Assembly (NCBI RefSeq): GCF_001402875.1
Contig: NZ_CP012946.1
Coordinates: forward strand, 62,001-126,000
Direction of reading: 5' to 3'
Source of the DNA: Blastochloris viridis
GTDB lineage: Bacteria > Pseudomonadota > Alphaproteobacteria > Rhizobiales > Xanthobacteraceae
DNA: 64,000 bases
A program made the translations under genes and the position numbers. Position 1 is the stretch's first letter, and every line of letters starts with the position of its first letter. Positions 1 through 9,378 of the stretch are shown here, piece by piece. Below the pieces are notes generated by a model. The model was not told where the DNA came from. It saw only the letters and a program-made list of their open reading frames with translations, and did no database searches.

Positions 1-728
1 GAGGTCGCAATCTTCGCCGCTTCGACTTTCGTGCGCATGCCGCCGCGCGACAGCTCGGAACCGACGTCGCCAGCCATCGCCTCGATCTCGGCGGTGATGC
101 GTGGAATTACCGGAAGATGGGTGGCGGTGGGGTCCTTCTGCGGCGGCGCGGTGTAGAGGCCGTCGACGTCGGAGAGCAGCACCACCAGATCGGCCGAGGC
201 CATGGTGCCGACCCGTGCGGCCAGCCGGTCGTTGTCGCCGTAGCGGATCTCGGTGGTGGCGACGGTGTCGTTCTCGTTGATCACCGGCACCGCGCCGAGC
301 TCGAGCAGCTTGTCGAGGGTGTTGCGGCCGTTGAGGTAGCGCCGCCGCTCCTCGGTATCGCCCAGCGTCAGCAGGATCTGGCCGGCCTTCATGCCCTCCG
401 CCGCCAGCGTCTCCGACCACACCCTGGCGAGCGCGATCTGGCCGACGGCGGCGGCGGCCTGGCTTTCCTCCAGCTTCAGCGGCCGGCGGCCGAGCTTGAG
501 CACGGTGCGGCCGAGCGCGATGGCGCCCGACGACACCACCATCAGGTCAGTGCCGCGACGGTGCAGCATGCCGAGGTCGGCGGCGAGCGAGCTCAGCCAT
601 TCGGTGCGCGGCACGCCCTCCTTGGGGTCGACCAGCAGCGCCGAGCCGACCTTGACGACGATGCGTCGGAACGAGGCGAGTTGGGGCGCGGGCTGCTGAA
701 CGGTCGACATCGGAGCGGAGGCGGTCAT
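1..728 (-). CDS. proB: Glutamate 5-kinase, 3' end cut by the window edge
   Basis: Phosphorylates L-glutamate with ATP in the first step of proline synthesis, in the cytoplasm. Reading the minus strand from the ATG at 728 gives about 242 residues with no stop. They include the amino-acid-kinase N-terminus ([11 protein letters not shown], residues 24-34), a VSSGAIALG segment, the substrate loop [16 protein letters not shown] and SDVDGLY, all typical of ProB. The C-terminal part, including any PUA domain, lies beyond base 1. A second in-frame ATG at 710 is also possible. It lies 79 bp downstream of obgE on the same strand, the usual obgE-proB order in Rhizobiales. Identification is secure; only the length is unknown. 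Confidence 0.95.
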   Translation of the reverse strand, partial: MTASAPMSTVQQPAPQLASFRRIVVKVGSALLVDPKEGVPRTEWLSSLAADLGMLHRRGTDLMVVSSGAIALGRTVLKLGRRPLKLEESQAAAAVGQIALARVWSETLAAEGMKAGQILLTLGDTEERRRYLNGRNTLDKLLELGAVPVINENDTVATTEIRYGDNDRLAARVGTMASADLVVLLSDVDGLYTAPPQKDPTATHLPVIPRITAEIEAMAGDVGSELSRGGMRTKVEAAKIAT

Positions 729-807
729 GGCCGCGCTGTTGCACGGGCGGGGCGGGTTGGCAACCGGCATCGGCTGGGCACGAGCCATGATGCCGGTGCA
801 GCGATGG

Positions 808-1860
<1,053 letters not shown>

Positions 1861-1914
1861 TTAATTCATTCATTGGCCCATGCAAACCAAAATTCCCATT
1901 GCTGCAAAGGTCGG

Positions 1915-3540
1915 TCAGCCAGTACCAGATACGATTAATTTTCCGAGCTGCGCAATCACAAGTTTTTCTGCCTCAAAATGCGGTGGAACGACGACGTCAA
2001 TGACCGGTTTTCGTGGATCGTTCTTCCACTTTAATGCCTCACCAAATGGATCTTTCCTTCGACCGCCCTCAAATAATTCGCGGTAACGTGAGGGTGAAAT
2101 CCCGATAAAAGGCTCGAAAGAAACTTTTTCGCTATCACTATGGTCTTCTACCTGAATTGAATCGCTGTGGAGCTTTTTGGCGTAACTTTTCGGGTACGGT
2201 TCTAAATAGACAATTCTACCAATTCCTGACGCCACAATGTGTTTAGCGCATAAATGACAAGGAAATGTTGTACAAAAAAGGGTCGCGCCAATTATTGCTC
2301 TTCCATTCCTAGCTGCGTCACAGATTGCAGACATTTCTGCATGGATGATACGGCCAAACTCAATTATATCCATAACACGCAAGTCTTTGTAGCGCTTGCC
2401 CTCATTTTTTGAAAGAAGTATTGTAACAATACTGGCCGCATCTTTGTTCAAAAGATCATTTGAAAGAAGTTTATCTTCTAAAAGTCGAGATATAATCTCT
2501 GCAAAAATCTCTACTTTATTAATTTCATTTGGATCATGCCCGAGTCTTATGTCGCGGCTGTCGGCGTTGTCTCCGGTCCAATAGGTCCCTCCGCCCGCTT
2601 TGGGTACTTCGTTTGACCCAAGGCTAATAATTTCGCCGGTTTTTGAAAAAATCGCGGCGCCAACTTGACGAGAGAGGTCACAGGATCGCAAGGATGCGGT
2701 CTTCGCCAAATACATTCCATATTCGTCTCTCGTTGGGGAGATTTCGTTGCTCCCAAAAAAAGCGTTCAAAAAGCGATCTATTGATACAATTGCAGACTCT
2801 TTGTTGTTAGAATCTACAAATATGTCACCGAGACAAAATGTTCCTGATAGGTTTTGACCGTACTCATTATCCTCTTTGCTGTCTCTTTCAATCAGTCTCT
2901 GGGCGCCTTCGCTAGAAGTATTGTTATCTATAGTCCCACGTGACTTGATCTTTATTTTTGAAATTAAAAAATCTTCACGCCGTTGCGGCGAGCTGTAAAT
3001 TGAAACCAACACAAATTGCTTTCCATAAACCGCTCGAAGAAGACGAACTTCTTCGGGAGTTTTGAGTTGGCGTACCACCCAAGCGAGCTTTCGTCGGGAT
3101 GGCTGAATATTTGATTTGTTTGTGGCCTCGTCCCGTTCTTTTATTTGCTCGCGTAGCTTGCTAATAGCGCTTATTGTAAGGGCAGCAAGTAAGTCCTTCG
3201 CTCTATAGGCCCTCCGAAGTTCATTTGCATACTCTATTTTTGATTGGTATTCTTTTAACATATCCGTGCAGTCGATAGTTTTGCTGCACTTTATGTCCTG
3301 CATAATTTCAGTAATTCGAATAAATTCTGTTGAGTAGTCAAAACTTTTGAGGCAATCGGATATCGATTGCTGGATATAGTCGATATCAACTCCAACTGGG
3401 CCGGCTAACGCAAAAACTAAATCTGGATAGTCGACGGGAGAGACAAATTTGATTGGGGAACCTCTTAAAGGTTCTCGATTAAGAAGGGCATCCTCGTTAA
3501 AGTCGCACGGCGCCTGAGGGGGCGATTCGGGATTTGTCAA
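1915..3540 (-). CDS. Anti-phage dCTP/dCMP deaminase, AvcD family
   Basis: Proteins of this family (AvcD/DcdV) deaminate deoxycytidine nucleotides during phage infection and starve phage DNA replication. From the TTG at 3540 the protein is 541 residues. The N-terminal P-loop-like domain begins with LVFALAGPVGVD (about 41-52). The C-terminal cytidine-deaminase domain has DLSRQVGAAI, NEVPKAGGGTYW, zinc ligands HAE (H400, E402) and PCHLC (C428, C431), then EPYPKS. Length and architecture match the family. The start is uncertain. TTG 3540 has GGAG six bases upstream and gives a sensible N-terminus; a GTG at 3609 would add 23 residues but has no ribosome site. Codon use is AT-rich, unlike its neighbours, indicating recent transfer. 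Known systems carry an RNA antitoxin upstream; none is proven here. Confidence 0.9.
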   Translation of the reverse strand: MTNPESPPQAPCDFNEDALLNREPLRGSPIKFVSPVDYPDLVFALAGPVGVDIDYIQQSISDCLKSFDYSTEFIRITEIMQDIKCSKTIDCTDMLKEYQSKIEYANELRRAYRAKDLLAALTISAISKLREQIKERDEATNKSNIQPSRRKLAWVVRQLKTPEEVRLLRAVYGKQFVLVSIYSSPQRREDFLISKIKIKSRGTIDNNTSSEGAQRLIERDSKEDNEYGQNLSGTFCLGDIFVDSNNKESAIVSIDRFLNAFFGSNEISPTRDEYGMYLAKTASLRSCDLSRQVGAAIFSKTGEIISLGSNEVPKAGGGTYWTGDNADSRDIRLGHDPNEINKVEIFAEIISRLLEDKLLSNDLLNKDAASIVTILLSKNEGKRYKDLRVMDIIEFGRIIHAEMSAICDAARNGRAIIGATLFCTTFPCHLCAKHIVASGIGRIVYLEPYPKSYAKKLHSDSIQVEDHSDSEKVSFEPFIGISPSRYRELFEGGRRKDPFGEALKWKNDPRKPVIDVVVPPHFEAEKLVIAQLGKLIVSGTG

Positions 3541-3551
3541 GGGAGACTCCA

Positions 3552-3758
3552 ATGAGCGATACAGCTGGCCTTTCTCCTGGGTGGCTGCGCGAGGAGATAG
3601 GATCCGCACTGCAGGAAGTTACAAAAAGGTCATATCTCTCGGAAGAGATGCGGCAGTCGTTTGAAGACACTGCTCTCGCCATTAAGACAACCAGCAATTT
3701 ACGCGGCCCTCTCCCGACCGCGGATTGTGTAAAATCCCCATGCGTGGAGCTTAAGTGA
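3552..3758 (+). CDS. Small hypothetical protein, divergent from the deaminase
   Basis: A 68-residue ORF starts at an ATG preceded by GGGAG with six-base spacing. Its first 45 residues are rich in charged residues and likely helical (GWLREEI, ALQEV, SYLSEEMRQSFE), with no signal peptide or membrane segment. I do not recognise the family. Its start lies only 11 bp from the chosen TTG start of the deaminase on the other strand, and the two ribosome sites share the ten bases at 3541-3550, which is suspicious. It may be a real partner, a truncated resident gene, or chance antisense to an unannotated RNA upstream of the deaminase. Confidence 0.4.
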   Translation: MSDTAGLSPGWLREEIGSALQEVTKRSYLSEEMRQSFEDTALAIKTTSNLRGPLPTADCVKSPCVELK

Positions 3759-3771
3759 TTTTACTTGGGAA

Positions 3772-3802
3772 AATTCCCTCCCCCAAAATGGGAGAGGGAA
3801 TT
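3772..3802 (-). terminator. Hairpin terminator after the GNAT gene
   Basis: A 13-bp stem (3772-3784 with 3790-3802, one G-U pair) closes a five-base loop just after the GNAT stop codon. On the minus strand it is followed by a T-rich stretch, as in an intrinsic terminator. It would end the rplU-rpmA-GNAT transcript, leaving obgE and proB downstream of the insertion needing another promoter. Confidence 0.65.
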
Positions 3803-3807
3803 ACGGC

Positions 3808-4434
3808 TCACGCCATCCGCATCGACGGGCCGTCGGCGAGCGGCACCGCGCCCCACGCCCGCAGCGAGGCCCAGGTCTTGCGGTCGAGCCGGAAGCGGTC
3901 GACCGGCACCGAGGCCGCGAGCGCCTTGACCCGCGTCAGGCCGACGCCGGTCCACTGGAAGCCGCACTTCTCCAGCACCCGGCGCGAGGCGGCGTTGGTG
4001 ACGCGCGCAGCCGAGGTAATCTCCGGCTGCTTCAGCCGCGCGAAGGCAAAATCGATGACGGCGCGAGCCGCCTCGGTGGCAAGACCGCCGTCGCGATAGG
4101 GCGCGCCGAGCCAGTAGCCGAGATGGAATACGCCGTCGAGCCGGTTGAGGCCGCACGCGCCGATGAAGATGTCGCGACCCTTGAGGTAGAGGCCGAACGT
4201 CGCGCCGTCGTCGTCGAGGGTCGCGACCTGGGCGATCCAGGCCTCGGCGTCCTGCTTGCGGTAGGGGTTGGGAATCAGCGCCGTGTTGATGGCGATGGCA
4301 GGGTCGTCGGCCAGCGCCGCGATCGCAGCCGCGTCCTCAAGACGCGGCGTGCGCAGCACCAGCCGCTCGGTCTCGAGGACGGGGAGACAGATCTCCCCGG
4401 GCAAACGGATTTCGCAGGACTTCTCGAGAGTCAT
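3808..4434 (-). CDS. GNAT family N-acetyltransferase (RimJ/RimL-like)
   Basis: Predicted acetyl-CoA-dependent transferase of the ribosomal-protein acetyltransferase type; the substrate is not known. The 208-residue protein has the ETERLVLRTPRLEDAAAIAALADDP opening of this family, a central ACGLNRLDGVFHLGYWL strand region, the acetyl-CoA loop in YRDGGLATEAARAVIDFAF, and NAASRRVLEKCGFQWTG near the C-terminus. I start at the ATG at 4434, which follows GGGAGGA; the longer frame to 4494 has no ribosome site. It sits downstream of rpmA on the same strand, a common Rhizobiales arrangement, and probably shares its transcript. Confidence 0.9.
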   Translation of the reverse strand: MTLEKSCEIRLPGEICLPVLETERLVLRTPRLEDAAAIAALADDPAIAINTALIPNPYRKQDAEAWIAQVATLDDDGATFGLYLKGRDIFIGACGLNRLDGVFHLGYWLGAPYRDGGLATEAARAVIDFAFARLKQPEITSAARVTNAASRRVLEKCGFQWTGVGLTRVKALAASVPVDRFRLDRKTWASLRAWGAVPLADGPSMRMA

Positions 4435-4566
4435 GGGACGGGTCCTCCCTGGTTGAAAACGAAAGGGGAGCCGGCATCCCGTCTCCCCTTGCAATCGACC
4501 CGTCGTATCGTGGAGGGTCCGCCGGTTCGACTGATGCCGACGGACCCCCGAAGTTTTGGTGTCCGC

Positions 4567-4836
4567 CTATTCCGCCGCCTTCGCCGCCGTAATCACGGAT
4601 ACGAAGGTTCGGCCGTTCGCCTTGGCGCGGAACGCAACGTGACCGGCAGCAGTGGCGAACAGGGTGTGATCCTTGCCAATGCCGACGTTGTCGCCCGCGT
4701 GCCACTTGGTGCCGCGCTGACGCACGATGATATTGCCGGCGAGCACCGCTTCGCCGCCGAACTTCTTCACGCCGAGGCGCTGCGCGTTCGAATCGCGCCC
4801 GTTGCGCGACGAGCCGCCTGCTTTTTTGTGAGCCAT
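4567..4836 (-). CDS. rpmA: 50S ribosomal protein L27
   Basis: Component of the large ribosomal subunit near the peptidyl-transferase centre. The 89-residue sequence opens with [29 protein letters not shown], the highly conserved L27 N-terminus, and continues with [27 protein letters not shown]. The length is normal for the family. It follows rplU by 59 bp on the same strand, as in nearly all bacteria. A GGGAGA ribosome site lies upstream. Confidence 0.98.
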   Translation of the reverse strand: MAHKKAGGSSRNGRDSNAQRLGVKKFGGEAVLAGNIIVRQRGTKWHAGDNVGIGKDHTLFATAAGHVAFRAKANGRTFVSVITAAKAAE

Positions 4837-4895
4837 GACCGGTCTCCCGGAACCCTATCTCGATCTAGAACTGATTCTGGACGATCCGATGACCG

Positions 4896-5210
4896 TCAGG
4901 CGGCGCGGATCTCGGTGATCCTGACCAACGTCAAATCCTGACGGTGGCCGCGCTTGCGCCGAGAATTCTTGCGGCGGCGCTTCTTGAAGGCGATGACCTT
5001 CGGGCCGCGGGTCTGCTCCACCACCTCGGCGGTGACCACGGCGCCGTCGACGGTCGGGCTGCCGACCGTGGTCGAGCCCTCGCTGCCAACCAGCAGCACC
5101 TCGGCGAACGTCACCGTCTCTCCGGCGGCGGCCTCGAGCTTTTCGACCTCGAGGGTATCGTTGGGGGCGACGCGGTACTGCTTGCCGCCCGTTTTAATGA
5201 CCGCGAACAT
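4896..5210 (-). CDS. rplU: 50S ribosomal protein L21
   Basis: Large-subunit protein that binds 23S rRNA. The 104-residue product begins [25 protein letters not shown] and ends with the basic [24 protein letters not shown], both diagnostic. It is the first gene of the rplU-rpmA-GNAT unit; its promoter should lie in 5211-5376, where I could not pick a convincing -35/-10 pair. Confidence 0.98.
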   Translation of the reverse strand: MFAVIKTGGKQYRVAPNDTLEVEKLEAAAGETVTFAEVLLVGSEGSTTVGSPTVDGAVVTAEVVEQTRGPKVIAFKKRRRKNSRRKRGHRQDLTLVRITEIRAA

Positions 5211-5376
5211 CGTTCTGTCCCGTGTTCGATCCCGGCCTGAAAGACCGGCTTTTTGGCGATCGTGAATCGGAAGGGTGAAAGCGGCGCGAAAGGCTACACG
5301 CCGCCGAAGGTCGGCATGTACACGGCACGCGCCGCCGGAGTCAAGAACGGGCCCCGCTCCGCAACCGGAAAATGAA

Positions 5377-5407
5377 GTGGGCCGGGATCGCCACGATCCC
5401 GGCCCAC
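5377..5407 (-). terminator. Strong hairpin between the ABC exporter and rplU
   Basis: A perfect 14-bp GC-rich stem (5377-5390 with 5394-5407) encloses a three-base loop, 50 bp past the stop of the ABC exporter. Downstream on the minus strand comes TTCATTTT. It probably ends the exporter transcript and insulates rplU from read-through. Confidence 0.75.
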
Positions 5408-5456
5408 GGTCTGTTCCGTCATCCTCGGGCGAGCAACGACGTGTCGCGGCTCTGGT

Positions 5457-7298
5457 TCACTCCGCCGCGGCCTTGAACTGCAGCTTGGCCAAGCGGGCGT
5501 AGAGCCCGCCGCGCCCCACCAGCTCGCCGTGGCGGCCTTCCTCGACGATGCGGCCGCCATCCATCACCAGGATGCGGTCGGCCGACAGGATGGTGGCGAG
5601 ACGGTGGGCGATCACCAGCGTGGTGCGGCCTTCCATCAGGCGGTCGAGCGCGGTCTGCACCAGCGTCTCGCTCTCGGCGTCGAGCGAGGAGGTCGCCTCG
5701 TCGAGCAGCAGCACGCGGGCGTCCTTCAGGATGGCGCGGGCAATGGCGATGCGCTGGCGCTGGCCACCGGACAGCGTGATGCCGCGTTCGCCGATCAGGG
5801 TGCCGTAGCCGTTCGGCAGCTTGGCGACGAACTCGTCGGCCGCTGCGAGTTCGGCGGCGTGGCGCACCTCCTCGTCGGTGGCGTCGGGCCGGCCGACCCG
5901 GATGTTGTCGGCCACCGTGGCGGCAAAGATGTCGACGTCCTGCGGCACCAGCGCGATGTGGCCGCGCACGTCCCTGGGGTCGGCATCGGCGAGCGACACG
6001 CCGTCGAGCTTCACCTTGCCGCTGGCCGGGTCGTAGGCCCGCAGCAGCAGGTGAAACACGGTGCTCTTGCCGGCGCCGGACGGGCCGACCAGCGCCACGC
6101 GCTCGCCGGGCCGCACCACGAACGACACGCCGTCGAGCACCGCGGTGCCGGTTCGGGTCGGATAGGCGAACCGCACGCTCTCGAACGCCACCACGCCGAC
6201 CGCCGGCTTCGGCAGCGCCGTCGGCTTCGCCGGCACGTCGATGCACGGCTTCACGCCGAGCAGCTCGGTGATGCGCTCGGCGGCGCCGGCCGCCTGCGAC
6301 ACCTCGCCCCACACTTCCGACAGCTGGCCGAGCGAGGAGGCGGCGAACACCGCAAACAGCACGAACTGGCCGAGCGTGCCCGGCGTCATCCGCCCGGTCA
6401 GCACCTCCTGGGCGCCGGACCACAGCACCGCGACCACGGATGCGAACACCAGGAAGATGCCGACGAACGTGAGGCTGGCGCGGGCGCGGGTGGCGCTGCG
6501 CGCCGCCGCGAACGCGGCCTCGACCGCACGGTCGAACCGGCTCCGCGCGGTGCCCTCGCCGGTAAAGGCCTGTAGCGTCCGCACCGCCGAGATCGACTCC
6601 GCCGCGAAGGCCGAGGCATCGGCCAGGGTGTCCTGGGCGAGGCGCGACTTCTTGCGCACCGAGCGGCCGAACCCGACCAGCGGCAGCACGATGATTGGAA
6701 TCGCCACCAACACGAGGCCGGACAGGCCCGGACTGGTCACCACCATCATCGCCACCGCGCCGATCACCATCATGACATTGCGCAGCGCGATCGAGGCGGC
6801 GGTGCTGACGGCGGACTTGATCTGGGTGGTGTCGGCGGTGAGGCGCGAGATCAGCTCGCCGGTCTTGGCGGTGTCGTAGAAGGTGGCGTCGAGCCGCAAC
6901 AGGTGGGCGAACAGCGCGGCGCGCAGGTCGGCGACGATGCGCTCGCCGAGCGTGGTGACAAGGTAATAACGCACCGCGCTGGCCAGCGCGAGCACACTGA
7001 CCACCGCCAGCATCATCGAGAAATACTGGTCGATGAAGCCGGCATTCTCCGGGGCGAAGCCGTGGTCGATCATGCGGCGGACGGCGACCGGAACCGCCAG
7101 CGTTGCCAGCGTCGCCACCACCAGCGCGACCAGCGCGGCGCCGACGCGGCCTTTGTAGCGGCCGACGAACGGCACAAGCGCCGACAGCGGCTTCAGCCGG
7201 CCGCGGCGACGATCGGCAGCAAGGCTCGCGGCATCGGGACTCGCGGTATCACCGCTCGCGGCATCACGGCTGGGCTGACTCACGCCTCCAACTCCCAT
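5457..7298 (-). CDS. ABC exporter half-transporter (MsbA/ABCB type), permease fused to ATPase
   Basis: Homodimer-forming exporter of the inner membrane; the substrate, perhaps lipid or drug, cannot be read from sequence. From the ATG at 7298 it is about 613 residues. An N-terminal ABC transmembrane domain of about six helices (roughly 35-340) contains the coupling region [21 protein letters not shown]. The nucleotide-binding domain has Walker [10 protein letters not shown] (near 409), signature LSGGQRQR (near 509), Walker [13 protein letters not shown] (near 530) and the H-loop IAHRL, so it should be catalytically active. The frame is open to 7373, and an ATG at 7349 is an alternative start. 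It is monocistronic, ending at a hairpin. Confidence 0.93.
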   Translation of the reverse strand: MGVGGVSQPSRDAASGDTASPDAASLAADRRRGRLKPLSALVPFVGRYKGRVGAALVALVVATLATLAVPVAVRRMIDHGFAPENAGFIDQYFSMMLAVVSVLALASAVRYYLVTTLGERIVADLRAALFAHLLRLDATFYDTAKTGELISRLTADTTQIKSAVSTAASIALRNVMMVIGAVAMMVVTSPGLSGLVLVAIPIIVLPLVGFGRSVRKKSRLAQDTLADASAFAAESISAVRTLQAFTGEGTARSRFDRAVEAAFAAARSATRARASLTFVGIFLVFASVVAVLWSGAQEVLTGRMTPGTLGQFVLFAVFAASSLGQLSEVWGEVSQAAGAAERITELLGVKPCIDVPAKPTALPKPAVGVVAFESVRFAYPTRTGTAVLDGVSFVVRPGERVALVGPSGAGKSTVFHLLLRAYDPASGKVKLDGVSLADADPRDVRGHIALVPQDVDIFAATVADNIRVGRPDATDEEVRHAAELAAADEFVAKLPNGYGTLIGERGITLSGGQRQRIAIARAILKDARVLLLDEATSSLDAESETLVQTALDRLMEGRTTLVIAHRLATILSADRILVMDGGRIVEEGRHGELVGRGGLYARLAKLQFKAAAE

Positions 7299-7550
7299 CG
7301 AACAGGTTCCGGTCTCTTCGTTCAATGCTTTGCGGCCGGGCGGCACCATGGCGCGGCTCACGCCCCCACGCAACGCCGATAAAACGCCTCAATCTCGGTG
7401 CGCGTTTCGGCTGACGCCGTATTGTGCCGTCAGGCCCTTGCCACCGCGGCCGGTCTCGGCTAATGCCGCGCCTTCCGATTGATGCTGGGCCCCATCGGTC
7501 CGGCGGCCACTTTGGCCGACCTCGCTGCGGCCGACCTGAAGGACGCGACC

Positions 7551-7778
7551 ATGAAGTCCGACATCCACCCCGACTATCACGTCATCAAAGTGATGATGAC
7601 CGACGGGACGACCTACGACACCCGGTCGACCTGGGGCAATCCGGGCGATACCCTGAACCTGGATATCGACCCCAACACCCACCCGGCCTGGACCGGCGGA
7701 ACCCAGCAGCTGCTCGACCGCGGCGGCCGCGTGTCGCGGTTCCAGAAGAAGTTTGCCGGGTTCGGCTTCAAGGCCTGA
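7551..7778 (+). CDS. rpmE: 50S ribosomal protein L31, zinc-free type
   Basis: Large-subunit bridge protein. The 75-residue product starts [29 protein letters not shown] and ends [18 protein letters not shown]. It has no cysteines, so it is a C-minus form that does not bind zinc. The open frame extends upstream to 7479, but the family start is the ATG at 7551. It stands alone and is followed at once by an intrinsic terminator. Confidence 0.96.
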   Translation: MKSDIHPDYHVIKVMMTDGTTYDTRSTWGNPGDTLNLDIDPNTHPAWTGGTQQLLDRGGRVSRFQKKFAGFGFKA

Positions 7779-7804
7779 GCCTCGCGCCTTCGGCAGATCA
7801 CGTC

Positions 7805-7837
7805 AAAGCCCGGTGCCGTGCGGCACCGGGCTTTTTT
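7805..7837 (+). terminator. Intrinsic terminator of rpmE
   Basis: A perfect 14-bp stem (7805-7818 with 7821-7834) is followed by a run of T, 26 bases after the rpmE stop. It is a textbook rho-independent terminator on the plus strand. Confidence 0.9.
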
Positions 7838-8044
7838 GGCGTTTGCGGATTGCCGTGCTCGCCGGGGGAAGATCCTTGCCGAGATCCTTGGTCGCGACGC
7901 GCGTCGATTTCGGGCGGCCGCAAACCGCCCGCCGGCTTGCTGGCCGCAGGCACGGCGGATGGTGTGGTTGATTGGGACAAACTTGCGGGCTTGCGGTCCC
8001 GCCGCCGAGACGGCGGCTCGATCGAGCCGACCGACGCCCGCAGC

Positions 8045-8563
8045 TCAGGCCGGGCGTTCGAACGCCGCCTTGAGCAGTCCGAGCTGGCGCTCGACCGGGT
8101 TGTCGGCCGGCGGCAACTCGCGGCGGTCGCTGTAGAGCATGGCGTCGAGGCGGACCACCTTGTCCTGCAAGGCGATCGAGCCGCTGATCAGCTCGCGCAG
8201 CCGCTCCGGCAACTGGCCCAGCAGGTCATTCTCGGGCGCGGCGGCGCCGGAAAACCGCACCTTGTTCTTCTCGTTCTTGGCCTGCTCGGTGGTCAGCTCG
8301 CCGTCATTGACCGCGCGCTGCAGCAACAGCCAGGAGGCCAACTGCATCAACCGGGTGGTCAGGCGCATGCTCTCGGTGGCGTAGGCCAACGAGGCGGTGC
8401 GGTCGAGCGCGCGCGACTCCTGCCGGCCTGGCCCGTCGAGGTAGGCCGCCGTCGACTCCACCAGGCTCATGCCTTCCTTGAACAGCTGCGCGAACGCCTC
8501 TGTGCCGAGCAGGCGCTCGGCCAGCACCACCGGTTGCGGCGTCGATAGTTCGGTCTCGCTCAT
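8045..8563 (-). CDS. DUF1465 protein, homologue of RcdA
   Basis: In Caulobacter, RcdA is an adaptor that helps deliver CtrA and other proteins to ClpXP during the cell cycle. This 172-residue protein matches the family in length and in its helical bundle: VVLAERLLGTEAFAQLFKEGMSLVESTAAYLDGPGR, then SMRLTTRLMQLASWLLLQRAVNDGELT and a C-terminal LDAMLY segment. It is predominantly alpha-helical, without signal or membrane segments. It lies near DUF1192 on the same strand, but a terminator hairpin (8662-8690) between them suggests its own promoter. The family call is firm; the cell-cycle role is inferred. Confidence 0.88.
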   Translation of the reverse strand: MSETELSTPQPVVLAERLLGTEAFAQLFKEGMSLVESTAAYLDGPGRQESRALDRTASLAYATESMRLTTRLMQLASWLLLQRAVNDGELTTEQAKNEKNKVRFSGAAAPENDLLGQLPERLRELISGSIALQDKVVRLDAMLYSDRRELPPADNPVERQLGLLKAAFERPA

Positions 8564-8661
8564 CGATCGCGGCCCTTCCCCAAAGCCTTGCGATCTTGAA
8601 GCACGCCTATGAGCGTCGAGTAAAGGCCGCCGGGGGCGAATGGTGAAAATGACGGCGGATA

Positions 8662-8690
8662 CAAAAAAAGGAGCCGCTTGGAGCGGCTCC
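8662..8690 (-). terminator. Intrinsic terminator of the DUF1192 gene
   Basis: A nine-base stem (8670-8678 with 8682-8690) with a three-base loop is followed on the minus strand by seven T residues. It sits 220 bp past the DUF1192 stop and would stop transcription before the RcdA homologue. Confidence 0.75.
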
Positions 8691-8736
8691 GGAGTGTCAA
8701 CAGGGAGGCGTCAAACAGAGTGGAAAGGAGCCACTC

Positions 8737-8757
8737 GACGTCCAGAAACTGGACGTC
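8737..8757. repeat. Perfect 9-bp inverted repeat with AAA spacer
   Basis: GACGTCCAG and its complement are separated by AAA. It lies in the 346-bp gap between the RcdA homologue and DUF1192, beyond the terminator at 8662-8690. It could be an operator or an RNA hairpin in the DUF1192 transcript 3' region. The rest of the gap shows no gene. Confidence 0.45.
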
Positions 8758-8909
8758 CACAGTGATGCGCCTGGATGCTTAATCCCGGGTTAAGGGCAAG
8801 TTCGAATTTGCTTGCTTCGGACCCGGCCCGTCTCGGCAAAGGCAGGCCGTTTTGCCAAAAAAGCGAAATCTGCCAAAGGCCTGCGCCGCGCGCCCGGCAC
8901 GGCCATGCT

Positions 8910-9107
8910 TCAGCTTGGCCGCTTGAAGATGTCGGTGGCGGCGGCCTGGGTGGCCTTGCGGGCGAGCGCCGCCGCCTCCAGGCGGACGATCTCCGCCCGC
9001 AGCAGCTCGATGCGCTCCTCCAGTTCGCCGATCGACAGGGTGTCGAGCAGCTGGCCGATGTCGTGGCTCACCTTGCGCCGCGGCGCGTCGTCGTCGCGAA
9101 ACACCAT
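8910..9107 (-). CDS. DUF1192 family small protein
   Basis: A 65-residue conserved alphaproteobacterial protein of unknown function. It has the family pattern: an acidic-basic opening FRDDDAPRRK, then HDIGQLLDTLSIGELEERIELLRAEIVRLEAAALARKATQAAATDIFK, which should form a helix or coiled coil. Proteins of this family are often encoded near a quinone oxidoreductase, which here is divergent at 9379. No catalytic residues are apparent. Confidence 0.85.
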   Translation of the reverse strand: MVFRDDDAPRRKVSHDIGQLLDTLSIGELEERIELLRAEIVRLEAAALARKATQAAATDIFKRPS

Positions 9108-9148
9108 CGCGTTGCTCCCATGTTGTTCAGGTGCGCCAGCCTAGAGCC

Positions 9149-9217
9149 TTTTTCGCAGAAGTGGGAGCAGAGCCTTAGGACTAAATCTCTACGGATTCAG
9201 AAACTTAGATCGTTCGC
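9149..9217 (+). repeat. Interspersed repeat family C, copy 1
   Basis: It has an element near CGCAGAAGTGGGAG and, 37 bases on, CAGAAACTTAGATCG. A second copy at 39573-39640 shares both blocks at nearly the same spacing and in the same orientation. Both lie just upstream of plus-strand genes. It resembles the AAGTGGGA-type intergenic elements common in Rhizobiales genomes. Confidence 0.55.
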
Positions 9218-9378
9218 GCGATCGTGTCGGGTGCGTGGATGCGTTCGCCGGCCGGCGCCGCGGCCGGAGCCCGGTGCCGCCCTCGCGCGCAACTGACGGC
9301 TGGCCGCCGGTGTCTGCCGTTGTCAGCCGGGCAGGGGGAGGATAGGGCTGCTGGCGATACAGCCTTGCGAGGTCGACG

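Noticed and set aside
1915..3771. Transposon or prophage with terminal repeats and integrase
   Set aside because: No integrase, transposase, tRNA or clear direct repeats were found; only the base composition and position indicate insertion.
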